A DNA stretch of 49,950 nt from CAZXNF01 sp050741255 (GCA_050741255.1 JBOIEQ010000012.1:1-49950); one strand, 5' to 3'. Shown: positions 24,178 through 31,975, counted from the stretch's first letter. Notes: a model not told the origin generated them from the sequence alone. A program made the numbers and translations.

Positions 24178-25575
24178 ATGGACGCGGTCGATCCCTTTTC
24201 GCCCATCCACGCGCTGGCCGACCGGCTGCGTGCGGGCAGCCTGACCTCCGCCGCGCTGGTCGACGGCTGCCTGCAGCGCATCCGCCATCACGACGGCAAG
24301 TTGCACGCCTTCGTCGCCGTGTACGAAAACGAAGCGCGCGAGGCCGCGGCGCTGGCCGACCGCGCGCGGATGGCCGGCCGCGCCCTCAGCCCGCTGCACG
24401 GTATTCCCATCGCGCTGAAGGATCTGCTGGAAATCGAAGGCAAGGTCGCGACGGCCGGTTCGCAGTACTGGCGCGAACGCGTCTCGAAAGTCACCGCCAC
24501 CGTCGTGCAGCGGCTTGCAGCCGCCGGCATGATCGTACTCGGCAAGACGCACATGGTGGAGTTCGCCTTCGGCGGCTGGGGCACCAACACCACCATGGGT
24601 TCGCCGTGGAATCCGTGGGACCCGCAGGTGCATCGCGTGGCGGCGGGATCGAGCAGCGGCTCGGGCGTCGCCGTCGGCGCCGGCCTCGTGCCCGCCGCGC
24701 TCGGCAGCGACACCGGCGGTTCGATCCGCGCGCCCGCCAGCCTGTGCGGCATCGTCGGCCTGAAAACCACCGTAGGACGGGTGAGCAACCACGGCGCGCT
24801 GATGCTGAGCGACACGCTCGACACGCTGGGGCCGATGACGCGCGACGTGGAGGACGCCGCCCTGCTCTTCGCGGCGATGCACGGCCCCGACCCCCACGAC
24901 CCCAAAACCTGCGCGCACGCACCGGTGGACGTGATGGCCAGCCTCAAGGCCGGCATCGCCGGCCTGCGCCTTGCCGTGTTGCCGGAAGAAGACCTGGGCG
25001 ACGTCGATCCCGAAGTGGCCACCGCCTTTGCTGCAGCACTCGACGTGTTGCGCGGCCTCGGCGCGCGCATCGATCCGCTCCGATTGCCGGTGCCCTTTGC
25101 CTCGCTGGCCGCCGACACCGGCACCATCATCGCGACCGAAGGCTACGCCCTGCACCGGGACTGGATCGAACGCGACGATCTGCCCTTCGATCCCGACGTG
25201 CGCGCGCGCATCCGTGCCGCCAGGACGACGAGCGCCGCCGACTACATCGGCGTCATGTCCAGGCGCACGCGCCTGTGCCGGGATATCGACCACGCGCTGC
25301 GGGACTTCGACGGTCTGCTGACGCCGACCACGCCGCTGCCCGCGCCGCCGCTGGCCGGCATCGACCAGGGGCAGGCGCCGCTCACCCGTCTCACCCGGCC
25401 GGTCAACCTGCTCGACCTCTGTGCGCTGGCGCTCCCCTGCGGATTCAGCCGCGAGGGACTGCCGCTCTCCCTGCAGATCGTCGGGCGCGGCTACCACGAA
25501 GCGCGCGTGCTGCGCATCGGCTGGGCCTACGAACAAGCGGCCGACTGGCACCGCCGGCGGCCGCCGCTCTCCTGA
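24178..25575 (+). CDS. Amidase (amidase-signature family)
   Basis: A 465-aa amidase-signature enzyme. The Ser-cisSer-Lys triad is visible: Lys81 in GIPIALKDLLEI, the cis-Ser near 159 in AAGSSSGSGVAVGAG, and the nucleophile Ser182 in GSDTGGSIRAPASLCG. Length and order fit GatA-like and aryl/alkyl amidases; it hydrolyses a carboxamide or a related C-N bond. It is not GatA, since no GatB or GatC is nearby. No signal peptide is seen, so it is cytoplasmic. It is translationally close to the EthD-like gene (8 bp) and convergent with the cytochrome c gene. Confidence 0.93.
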   Translation: MDAVDPFSPIHALADRLRAGSLTSAALVDGCLQRIRHHDGKLHAFVAVYENEAREAAALADRARMAGRALSPLHGIPIALKDLLEIEGKVATAGSQYWRERVSKVTATVVQRLAAAGMIVLGKTHMVEFAFGGWGTNTTMGSPWNPWDPQVHRVAAGSSSGSGVAVGAGLVPAALGSDTGGSIRAPASLCGIVGLKTTVGRVSNHGALMLSDTLDTLGPMTRDVEDAALLFAAMHGPDPHDPKTCAHAPVDVMASLKAGIAGLRLAVLPEEDLGDVDPEVATAFAAALDVLRGLGARIDPLRLPVPFASLAADTGTIIATEGYALHRDWIERDDLPFDPDVRARIRAARTTSAADYIGVMSRRTRLCRDIDHALRDFDGLLTPTTPLPAPPLAGIDQGQAPLTRLTRPVNLLDLCALALPCGFSREGLPLSLQIVGRGYHEARVLRIGWAYEQAADWHRRRPPLS

Positions 25576-25590
25576 TCGGCAGCCAGTCCG

Positions 25591-26130
25591 TTACTTCGCC
25601 GGCGGCTGGTACTCCGGCACCTTGTTCCTCACGGCCGGCTGGCTGCGCAGCCAGGCAAAGAGCGCCTTGAGGTCCGCGTCGGAATAGTTTTTATACGCGG
25701 GCCACGGCATCGGCGGCATGATCGGGCGGCCGACACCGACGTGCTGGCCAGTGCGGATCGCGCGGATGAAATCGGCCTCGCGCCATTTGCCGATGCCGGT
25801 GTCGTTGTCCGGCGTGAGGTTGGATGCGTAGCTCACGCCCCACGGTCCGGCATACGCGGTGTTAGTCGCGGCGCCCACCCACAACCAGGGCCCTCCGCCG
25901 AGTTTGGGCGCCGGCGGCATGACCATGTCCTCCGGATGTCCCGACAAGCCGCGCGACAGATCGGGCGCCGGCCCCTTCGGACCGGGCTTCCATGGTGCGT
26001 GACAGTCTGAACAGCCGCCCACCTGCGCGATGAACTGGCCGCGTTTGAGTTGGGCACTGTCCTGCGCGGACGCGGCCAGCGGCAGCGCCGCCATGGCCAG
26101 CACCATGCAACGGGCAAAGTACGGTTTCAT
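25591..26130 (-). CDS. Periplasmic monohaem cytochrome c
   Basis: A 179-aa exported cytochrome. A signal peptide (MKPYFARCMVLAMAALPLAA) precedes QDSAQLKRGQF. One haem site, Cys40-Ser-Asp-Cys43-His44, lies near the mature N-terminus, and a likely axial Met is in RPIMPPMPWPAYKN. The order LTPDNDTGIGKW, then DFIRAIRTGQHVG, then MPWPAYKNYSDADLKALFAWL is that of class I cytochromes that serve as subunits of alcohol/aldehyde dehydrogenases or sulfite/thiosulfate-type oxidases. No dehydrogenase partner is adjacent. The gene stands alone between convergent and divergent neighbours. Confidence 0.92.
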   Translation of the reverse strand: MKPYFARCMVLAMAALPLAASAQDSAQLKRGQFIAQVGGCSDCHAPWKPGPKGPAPDLSRGLSGHPEDMVMPPAPKLGGGPWLWVGAATNTAYAGPWGVSYASNLTPDNDTGIGKWREADFIRAIRTGQHVGVGRPIMPPMPWPAYKNYSDADLKALFAWLRSQPAVRNKVPEYQPPAK

Positions 26131-26165
26131 GTCCTGCTTCCTCCTTGTGGGCTATCGGATGTCAC

Positions 26166-26786
26166 TCAACGGCCGCGGTCCGGCTTCTTCGCGGCCTCCA
26201 CCAGCGCGCGGATCGCCCAGCGCCGGACCTTGCGGGCTTCCGCCTCATCCAGTTGCAGCACGTCCTTGCACACCACCATCGCCTCCGTGCCGATGATGAG
26301 CGCCAGCGCGCGGGTCAATGGTTTCAGCGCCGCCGGCCTCAGTTGCCCGCGCGCGGGCGCGAGCGCGGCCTCGATCAGCGGTGTGCGGCGATTCTGCCGT
26401 GCGGGAATGTCGCCCTCTTCCGTCCCGCGCGCGCGACGCTCCAGCGACTGCGCCAGCATCATGCGCAGCGGCGCCTCGTTGGCGAGGATCATTTCATGCA
26501 GCGCCGCATCGGCGCGCTCCAGGCGGACGACCGGGTCGTCGGACGATCCGCCCACGAAAATCTCAGCGGCCTCGGGCACCACGACATCCAGCGACGCCTC
26601 CAGCAGCAGGGTGTCCACGCTCGGGAAATAACGATAGGCCGTCGCGCGCGACACCAGGGCCTCGCCGGCGATCTCGTCCAGATTGGGTTTGCGACCCCGC
26701 TTCAGCAGGCGCGCGGCGGCCTGTAGCAGATCCTTGCGGGTCCGCATTTTCTGGTTCGGGCGTCCCACGTTTTCGGTGGCCTTCAT
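26166..26786 (-). CDS. TetR-family transcriptional regulator
   Basis: A 206-aa repressor-type regulator. The helix-turn-helix is NLDEIAGEALVSRATAYRYF (about residues 36-55), a textbook TetR HTH; the C-terminal ligand domain has no recognised signature. The ATG at 26786 is one base past the stop of the SnoaL-like gene, so the pair is one operon. The 16-bp perfect palindrome at 27252-27267 within the operon's promoter is its probable operator, giving autorepression. The inducer is unknown; the adjacent Bug-Bug-M24 operon and the SnoaL-like gene are likely targets or partners. Confidence 0.9.
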   Translation of the reverse strand: MKATENVGRPNQKMRTRKDLLQAAARLLKRGRKPNLDEIAGEALVSRATAYRYFPSVDTLLLEASLDVVVPEAAEIFVGGSSDDPVVRLERADAALHEMILANEAPLRMMLAQSLERRARGTEEGDIPARQNRRTPLIEAALAPARGQLRPAALKPLTRALALIIGTEAMVVCKDVLQLDEAEARKVRRWAIRALVEAAKKPDRGR

Positions 26787-26787
26787 G

Positions 26788-27210
26788 TCAGTCCTGCGGC
26801 AACTGCCGGAGGATGGTGGCGAGGTCGATCCACACGTTCTCCCGCTGGATGTCGCCGCCGTCCGCGAACTCCACGACATGCAGCAGGCGGAATTCGAGCG
26901 GCCGGTCCCGACCCTCGAGGCCGAAGGGCCGGCCCGGTGCCCTGCCCCGCCACAGCGATTCGTCGACGAGGAAATTCTCGCCGTACAGACGGCGCAGGCA
27001 CTCGACCTTGCCCTCGGACAGGTCCGCGAACAGGTTCTCATAGAATGGCCGCGCGGCTTCGCGGCCCCGCGTCGGCCCGGACGGCAGGCCGACGATGTCG
27101 TGCTCCGCGTCCGGCGCCAGTGTCGCGAGCACGCCCTCGACGTCATCGCGGGCCTCGAAGCCGAAGTGCGTGTCGATCTTGCGGTCCATCTGTTCGCGGG
27201 TCATCGCCAT
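26788..27210 (-). CDS. SnoaL-like/NTF2-fold protein
   Basis: A 140-aa NTF2-fold protein of the SnoaL-like group (cystatin-like alpha+beta cone), starting MAMTREQMDRKIDTHFGFEA. The motif order is DDVEGVLATLAPDAEHDIVG, GREAARPFYENLF and EFADGGDIQRENVWIDL. Such folds serve as polyketide cyclases, dehydratases, isomerases or ligand binders, and these families often end with the D-G-x-I-x-x-x-x-x-x-x-D pattern present here. It is the first gene of the operon with the TetR regulator. An ATG two codons downstream is an alternative start. Confidence 0.82.
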   Translation of the reverse strand: MAMTREQMDRKIDTHFGFEARDDVEGVLATLAPDAEHDIVGLPSGPTRGREAARPFYENLFADLSEGKVECLRRLYGENFLVDESLWRGRAPGRPFGLEGRDRPLEFRLLHVVEFADGGDIQRENVWIDLATILRQLPQD

Positions 27211-27244
27211 GGTCGGGTCTTTCCGGCAGGTCGGTGGTGCGCGC

Positions 27245-27273
27245 ATTGTAATGAGACAATTGTCTCAAATCAA
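27245..27273 (-). promoter_or_regulatory. Promoter of the SnoaL-TetR operon with embedded operator
   Basis: On the minus strand: TTGATT (27273-27268), a 17-base spacer and TACAAT (27250-27245). The spacer holds the perfect palindrome TGAGACAATTGTCTCA (27252-27267), a typical TetR operator form. A bound dimer would cover the promoter exactly. The start point near 27238 leaves a leader of about 28 bases. Confidence 0.75.
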
Positions 27274-27328
27274 TACCTATATCTCATGTACCGGAACGGG
27301 CCCGCCCGCACCCCGGGCGGGGCCTTCA

Positions 27329-27357
27329 TTGCGACCGGTGGGTCGCCTCCGTAGAAT
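27329..27357 (+). promoter_or_regulatory. Predicted promoter of the Bug-Bug-M24 operon
   Basis: TTGCGA, a 17-base spacer and TAGAAT (5 of 6) give a start near 27364, 31 bases before the ATG. It lies about 60 bases from the TetR palindrome, so repression of this operon by the same operator is possible but not obvious. Confidence 0.5.
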
Positions 27358-27394
27358 CTCCGCACACATCACAACAGGCAGGTTGGAGGAGTGC

Positions 27395-28363
27395 ATGAAG
27401 ATCACCGCCGGATGCGCGGCCGCCATGCTCGCGCTTGCAGTCCAGGGCGCCGCCGCCCAGAACTACCCCGACAAATCGATCCGCCTGATCATTCCCTACG
27501 CGCCGGGCGGCACCACCGACATCCTCGGCCGCGCCATCGCGCAGAAACTCGGTGAGGCCTTCGGCCAGACCGTGATCCCCGACAACCGCGCGGGCGCGGG
27601 CGGCAATCTCGGATCCGAGATCGCGGCCAAGTCTCCCGGCGACGGCTACACGCTGCTGCTCGCGCCGGTCAGTCCGATGGCGATCAACGTCAGCCTCTAC
27701 GGCGACAAGATGAAATTCAATCCGGAGAAGGATTTCACACCGCTCACACTGATCGCCAAGGTGCCGCTGGTGCTGGCGGTCCATCCCAACGTGCCGGTGC
27801 GAAACGTCAAGCAGTTCATCGCGCTCGCCAAGGCGCGGCCGGGCAAACTGACCTACGGCTCCTCGGGCAACGGCAGTTCCAACCACATGACCGGCGAAAT
27901 GTTCAAGTCCGCGGCCGGCATCGACATGGTCCACATCCCATACAAGGGCGGCGCGCCCGCCGCGGTCGCGCTCATGTCCGGCGAACTCGACATGGCGGTG
28001 TTGCAGGTGCCGTCAGTCGGTGTGCTGGTGAAGGCGGGCCGCCTGCGTGCGCTCGCGGTGTCGAGCCCGAAACGGTCAATCGCGCTGCCCGAGGTGCCGA
28101 CCATCGCCGAGTCCGGCCTGCCGGGCTTCGAAGCGACGTCGTGGTACTGCATCGTCGCGCCGGCCGGCGTGCCGAAGCCCATCGTCACGAAGCTGCATGC
28201 CGAGCTGGTCAAGCTCCTGAACAGCCCGGAGATCCGCGACCGCCTGGTCGCCGAAGGCGCCGCCGTCGAGACGACAACGCCGGAAGAATTGATGGTGTTC
28301 GTGCGCAGCGAGATCGCGCGGTGGTCGAAGGCCGTGAAAGACTCCGGGGCAAAGCTGGACTAG
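27395..28363 (+). CDS. Bug/TctC-family periplasmic substrate-binding protein
   Basis: A 322-aa receptor (MKITAGCAAAMLALAVQGAAAQ signal). The ligand loop is YAPGGTTDILGR and the second lobe reads HIPYKGGAPAAVALMSGELD, again lacking the D-L-x-x-G form. A strong TTGGAGGA ribosome site supports the ATG at 27395. It heads a three-gene unit with a second Bug gene 97 bp on and an M24-family peptidase. Two different receptors in one unit suggests two related ligands or a duplicated receptor that has diverged. Confidence 0.93.
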   Translation: MKITAGCAAAMLALAVQGAAAQNYPDKSIRLIIPYAPGGTTDILGRAIAQKLGEAFGQTVIPDNRAGAGGNLGSEIAAKSPGDGYTLLLAPVSPMAINVSLYGDKMKFNPEKDFTPLTLIAKVPLVLAVHPNVPVRNVKQFIALAKARPGKLTYGSSGNGSSNHMTGEMFKSAAGIDMVHIPYKGGAPAAVALMSGELDMAVLQVPSVGVLVKAGRLRALAVSSPKRSIALPEVPTIAESGLPGFEATSWYCIVAPAGVPKPIVTKLHAELVKLLNSPEIRDRLVAEGAAVETTTPEELMVFVRSEIARWSKAVKDSGAKLD

Positions 28364-28460
28364 CCGCGTCACGGCCGCAGCGGCAGGCATTGATCGTGCT
28401 TCCTGCAGCCGCTGTTGCCCGTCATACGGCGTCGACGAATCCACGAAAGGATCTGCCTGC

Positions 28461-29429
28461 ATGAAAATTCTATCCGCACTGCCCCTGCTGCTGCCAGTCC
28501 TGGGGCTGCTCGCGACCGCCGACGCCCGGGCGCAAACCTACCCCGCCCGCGCCGTGCGCGTGATCGTCCCCTTCCCGCCCGGCGGCACCGATTTCATCGG
28601 CCGCGTCGTTTCACAAAAACTCAGCGACGCCTGGGGCCAGCCCGTCGTGGTGGAGAACCGCCCGGGCGGCACCACCGTCATCGGCACCGAACTCGCGGCC
28701 AAGGCGCCGCCCGACGGTTACACGCTGCTCGTGACCCCCGTGCCCTTCGCCATCGTGCCGAGCATCTCGCCGAAGCTGCCGTACGATCCGCTCAAGGACT
28801 TCGAATTCATCGCCCTGTTCAACATCACGCCGCTCGTGTTCGTGGTGAACCCCGTGGTCCCCGCCCGCTCCATCAAGGATCTGATCGCCATCGCCAAGGG
28901 CAAGCCGGGGCTGCTCAATTTCGCGACCTCCGGCATCGGCAGTTCCAACCATCTCGCCGGCGAGTTGTTCAACGTGATGGCCGGCGTGAAGATCGAGCAC
29001 GTGCCCTACAAGGGCAGCGCGCCCGCGATGATCGATCTGGTCGGCGGCCATGTCGATCTCGCGGTGACCACGCTCACGTCCGCGGTGCCGCTCATCAAGG
29101 CCGGCAAGCTGCGCCCGCTCGCCGTGACCAGCCTGCAGCGTTCACCCGAGTATCCGGACATCCCGACGATGAACGAGTCCGGCCTCAAGGGCTTCCAGGC
29201 GGTGGCCTGGAACGGACTCAGCGCGCCGGCACGCACGCCCAGGGACATCGTCAACAAGATCAACGCCGACGTCGCGACCGCGCTGCAGTCGCCCGACGTG
29301 ATCGAGAAGTTTCGGAACGAAGGCGCGCAGCCCGTCAGCATGACGCCGCCCGAATTCAGCGCGTTCATCCGGGACGAGCTGGTCAAGTGGGGTAAAGTCG
29401 TGGCCTTCGCAAAAATCAAATCCCTGTAA
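28461..29429 (+). CDS. Bug/TctC-family periplasmic substrate-binding protein with a shortened ligand loop
   Basis: A 322-aa receptor with the signal MKILSALPLLLPVLGLLATA. Its first ligand loop is FPPGGTDFIGR, one residue shorter than the other Bug proteins here (GG-x-x-D in the rest, GG-x-D here), which may alter ligand choice. The second lobe is canonical (HVPYKGSAPAMIDLVGGHVD). It lies 97 bp after another Bug gene and 27 bp before the M24 peptidase gene, all on the plus strand. The last residues KIKSL end after FAK without the usual Gly or Ala rich tail. Confidence 0.93.
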   Translation: MKILSALPLLLPVLGLLATADARAQTYPARAVRVIVPFPPGGTDFIGRVVSQKLSDAWGQPVVVENRPGGTTVIGTELAAKAPPDGYTLLVTPVPFAIVPSISPKLPYDPLKDFEFIALFNITPLVFVVNPVVPARSIKDLIAIAKGKPGLLNFATSGIGSSNHLAGELFNVMAGVKIEHVPYKGSAPAMIDLVGGHVDLAVTTLTSAVPLIKAGKLRPLAVTSLQRSPEYPDIPTMNESGLKGFQAVAWNGLSAPARTPRDIVNKINADVATALQSPDVIEKFRNEGAQPVSMTPPEFSAFIRDELVKWGKVVAFAKIKSL

Positions 29430-29456
29430 CCCCACCTTCCCTTCATCGCCCGCACC

Positions 29457-30590
29457 ATGCCCAAGCAGAGAAACGACGCCATGGGCGATCTCGCCGCGCT
29501 CGAGCGCGCGATCGCCGCCAGCCCTTTTGACGCCCTCGTTGCCGTGTCGCCGGAGAACGTGCGCTACGTCGGCGACGTCCACATCGACACCCAGCGCCGC
29601 ATCCGCGACCGCCTTGCCTTCATCGTCTGGCCGAAGCACGGCCAGCCCCTGTTCCTCGTCTGCGAAATGGAAGCGTCGTACGTCCGCGCGAACAGCTGGA
29701 TCACCGACGTACGCACCTACCAGGAGTTCGTCGAGGACCCGATGGCGGTGCTGGCCGGCATCCTGCGCGAACTGAAGGTCGAGGCCGGCAAGGTTGCGGT
29801 CGAGACCGCCTATCTCGCCGCCCGTTACTGCGACGAACTCAAGCGGCAGTGTCCGAAACTGACGGTCAGCCCGGCCGAGCCGCTGCTGGCGAAGGTCCGG
29901 ATGTTCAAGACGCCGCGCGAGAAGGCGCAGATCGTGTTTGCCTTCCACGCCACCGAGAAGGCATTTCTGCATGCCTTCTCCACCGCGAAAGTCGGCGAGC
30001 CGGAACGCGACATGGCCGTGCGCCTGGCCGAGGCCATCCTTGCCGAAGGCGCGGACCTCATCAACGCCAACCACTGCAACGCCGGCACCAACACCAGCTT
30101 CCCGCACATGGCGCCGTCGGACTACCGCCTGCAGCAGGGCGACATCCTCAAGGGGGATTCTGGTGGATTGTTCAAGCAGTACCTCTCGAACGTTGGCCGC
30201 ACGGCCAAGCTCGGACAACCGACGGACGAGGATCTCTCGACCTGGGGCAAGCTGCGCGAGGTGCACCACAAGGTCATCGACCAGTGCCTGGTGGGCAAGA
30301 CCGGCCGCGAGCTGTTCGAACTCGCCAAGACGACGCAGATCAAACTCGGGCTACCGTTCACCTACTCGCACAACGGCCATTCCATCGGGCTGAACGGCCA
30401 CGAGCATCCGATCATCAATCCCCATGAGGACATCCCTTACGAAGTGGGCATGATCACGACGGTGGAGACTCGCGTGCGCTACGCTGGCAAGGTCGGCTAC
30501 CACATGGAAGACATCATCGAGATCACCGTCGGCGCCCCGATCTGGCACGCCAAGTACTTCCCGAACGAAGAACTGCTGGTCGTCGACTGA
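29457..30590 (+). CDS. M24-family metallopeptidase-like protein (Xaa-Pro-type)
   Basis: A 377-aa pita-bread-fold protein. The N-terminal creatinase-like domain covers about 1-150 and the catalytic domain the rest. Of the five metal ligands, Asp234 (KGDSGGLF), the His in SHNGHSIGLNGHEHP and the two Glu in TTVETRV and YHMEDIIEIT are present. The second Asp of the DxxRT motif is Asn245 (SNVGRT). This substitution could weaken the second metal site or signal another reaction, as in creatinase-like members that need no metal. The start at 29457 or the ATG at 29481 cannot be decided; neither has a good ribosome site. It ends the Bug-Bug-M24 unit. Confidence 0.88.
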   Translation: MPKQRNDAMGDLAALERAIAASPFDALVAVSPENVRYVGDVHIDTQRRIRDRLAFIVWPKHGQPLFLVCEMEASYVRANSWITDVRTYQEFVEDPMAVLAGILRELKVEAGKVAVETAYLAARYCDELKRQCPKLTVSPAEPLLAKVRMFKTPREKAQIVFAFHATEKAFLHAFSTAKVGEPERDMAVRLAEAILAEGADLINANHCNAGTNTSFPHMAPSDYRLQQGDILKGDSGGLFKQYLSNVGRTAKLGQPTDEDLSTWGKLREVHHKVIDQCLVGKTGRELFELAKTTQIKLGLPFTYSHNGHSIGLNGHEHPIINPHEDIPYEVGMITTVETRVRYAGKVGYHMEDIIEITVGAPIWHAKYFPNEELLVVD

Positions 30591-30602
30591 TGACCGCGGG
30601 CA

Positions 30603-30830
30603 TCAGGGGCTCGGCTTCGGCATGCCCCACTTCATGCGCATGCTGGCGTTCTGGCAGGTCGCGTTGAGATCGTCCCTGAGGGATTCATCGGTCAGCGCCG
30701 CCGAAGCATCCTTGAAGCCGTCGCTGACGAGCTTTTTCTCGATCTCCTGCCAGCCGAAGTACTGGCCGGACGCCGCCATCTGCCTGGCGATCTTGGTAAT
30801 GTCGGCGATACGGTCGGAATCGGGTTCCAC
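30603..30830 (-). CDS. Small hypothetical protein (75 aa)
   Basis: A 75-aa cytoplasmic protein, MEPDSDRIADITKIARQMAA at the N-terminus, with helical character and the segment GQYFGWQEIEKKLVSDGFKDA. The start is GTG, supported by AGGAGA just upstream. A single Cys is near the C-terminus. I do not recognise the family; the layout resembles small orphan proteins of Burkholderiales. It is convergent with the M24 gene, 12 bp apart. A weak promoter is visible upstream. Confidence 0.65.
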   Translation of the reverse strand: MEPDSDRIADITKIARQMAASGQYFGWQEIEKKLVSDGFKDASAALTDESLRDDLNATCQNASMRMKWGMPKPSP

Positions 30831-30886
30831 GGGGTCTCCTGCTGCTGCGCCTGCGCGGCGGCTTTGAACAAGACCGCAAGACCGGA

Positions 30887-30916
30887 ATATTAGGCTCGGT
30901 CCGTTCGGCAGTTTAA
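30887..30916 (-). promoter_or_regulatory. Possible promoter of the 75-aa gene
   Basis: On the minus strand TTAAAC, an 18-base spacer and TAATAT stand upstream of the GTG start. The match is weak at -35. Confidence 0.3.
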
Positions 30917-30939
30917 GGCCAAATCACACGCCCCCGCAG

Positions 30940-31108
30940 GCACGGCGCCGCGTGGCTTTGTGTCGTGTAGGACGAAGTCAGCGCCACGCCGACAGGCACG
31001 CCCGGCGGGGGATGGCACGATGCGGTCGTCGGCTGCGCTTTCTCCCTGGGCGCGCACGCCGACACTGGCCCGCCGGCGAGAACACCCTCTGCCGGCGGGC
31101 TTTTCTTT
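30940..31108 (+). ncRNA. Candidate structured small RNA
   Basis: The gene-free region 30831-31201 contains a stem GTCGGC / GCCGAC (about 31028-31063) with an inner GCGC pair, directly followed by a strong rho-independent terminator (31068-31108). No supported reading frame on the plus strand feeds this terminator; the nearest plus-strand gene ends 478 bp upstream. The 5' end is a guess. A possible plus-strand promoter (TTGAAC, 18 bases, TATTAG at 30864-30893) would make the RNA longer. No known family is recognised. Confidence 0.35.
31068..31108 (+). terminator. Strong rho-independent terminator
   Basis: A 10-bp GC-rich stem (GCCCGCCGGC / GCCGGCGGGC) with a 13-base loop is followed by TTTTCTTT. 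It is the cleanest terminator in the window and is not preceded by a gene on its strand. Confidence 0.85.
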
Positions 31109-31145
31109 GGCGCACCGTCCATCGGTTCCCGCCGGAACCGACCAC

Positions 31146-31170
31146 GCAAAATGCCGGTGGTAGTATTTTG
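31146..31170 (+). promoter_or_regulatory. Conserved 25-bp promoter block, copy 1
   Basis: This block differs at one base from 35154-35178 and each copy stands 31-35 bp ahead of an 84-aa paralogue. It contains the extended -10 element TGGTAGTAT (31158-31166) and a CAAAAT...ATTTTG inverted repeat (31147-31170). Confidence 0.65.
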
Positions 31171-31201
31171 TCCCCGCTTCATCATTCAGCTTGAGGCTGC
31201 C

Positions 31202-31456
31202 ATGCCCCTCACCGCGGCCGGGTTTCTCGCCCTGAAAATCAAGGTCACCGAATATGTCTCGTCGGTGTCCCCGGACACCACCGTGTCCCTGGACTGGCCT
31301 GAGCAGGCTCCCACCCGCGACGAGCCGGACTTCACGTTCGTCATCCGTTTCAGGCGTCGCGAGGTGGCGGTGACGCTGTCCGCCCTGGACGTGATGAAAG
31401 GCGGCGACTGGCGGCTCCAGATCGATGACGCGATGAACCGCATTTCACAAAGCTGA
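31202..31456 (+). CDS. 84-aa hypothetical protein, paralogue A
   Basis: An 84-aa protein of unknown family, MPLTAAGFLALKIKVTEYVS at the start, with FVIRFRRREVAVTLSA in the middle and DWRLQIDDAMNRI at the end. It is 56 of 84 residues identical, by my count, to the protein at 35214-35468. The alternation of hydrophobic residues suggests a compact beta-rich fold. It has no signal peptide or Cys. The upstream ATG-containing extension is rejected because it would run into the promoter block, and the paralogue starts at the matching Met. It is followed by a terminator region used from the other strand. Confidence 0.85.
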   Translation: MPLTAAGFLALKIKVTEYVSSVSPDTTVSLDWPEQAPTRDEPDFTFVIRFRRREVAVTLSALDVMKGGDWRLQIDDAMNRISQS

Positions 31457-31469
31457 CGGTGCCGGACGT

Positions 31470-31501
31470 AAAAAGCCCGGCCTCCAGAGAGGAGGCCGGG
31501 C
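31470..31501 (-). terminator. Rho-independent terminator (minus strand)
   Basis: An 11-bp stem (GCCCGGCCTCC / GGAGGCCGGGC) with a 5-base loop runs into TTTTT on the minus strand (31474-31470). It serves the secreted-protein gene ending at 31543. A second weaker hairpin plus T-run overlaps that gene's stop codon. Confidence 0.75.
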
Positions 31502-31542
31502 GGGAGGGAAGCCGCCGTGAGGCGGTGCCGACGTTAAAAAGC

Positions 31543-31848
31543 TCAGAAGCTTGAGTCGCGCGACCCGTAATACGGGGCGGAAGGATCGGCACTCGAATGC
31601 GGTTGCGACTCGAACCGATAGCGGGAATACGCGGTGGTGTCGTACCCCTGCGTCCGGTTGAACTCCTTTTGGCGCTGCCGGTTGGTCTGCGCGCCGGGGC
31701 CTGGGGCCGAGCCCTCGCTCACGCCCCCATTTTCGTTGTAGTCGTTCGAGGCGCGCGACGGCGGCTGAACCATGGTCTGACCATAGACGATCGGGGCGCC
31801 CAGCGCCAGCGTGGACACAAGCAAGACGGTGGTGAGAGATTTGTGCAT
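31543..31848 (-). CDS. Small secreted hypothetical protein
   Basis: A 101-aa protein with a signal peptide (MHKSLTTVLLVSTLALGAPI, cut after VYGQ). The mature part is low in hydrophobics and rich in Ser, Asn, Gln, Pro and Tyr (NDYNENGGVSEGSAPGPG, then YDTTAYSRYRFESQPH), so it is probably disordered and extracytoplasmic. I do not recognise the family. The AAAGGAG ribosome site sits before the ATG at 31848; in-frame sequence upstream does not look coding. Upstream a small hairpin (TCTCC-tacg-GGAGA, 31924-31937) lies in the leader. Confidence 0.75.
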   Translation of the reverse strand: MHKSLTTVLLVSTLALGAPIVYGQTMVQPPSRASNDYNENGGVSEGSAPGPGAQTNRQRQKEFNRTQGYDTTAYSRYRFESQPHSSADPSAPYYGSRDSSF

Positions 31849-31975
31849 GATGGCTCCTTTGGCTAAGCGTGCCATTGGAGTTTGCGCGCCCGCGGGGCGT
31901 CGGTGTGTCGGCATGGCACCCAATCTCCCGTAGGAGACTTCCGGCTGTGCAGCGTGTGGCTCGGCGGGCGGGCGG

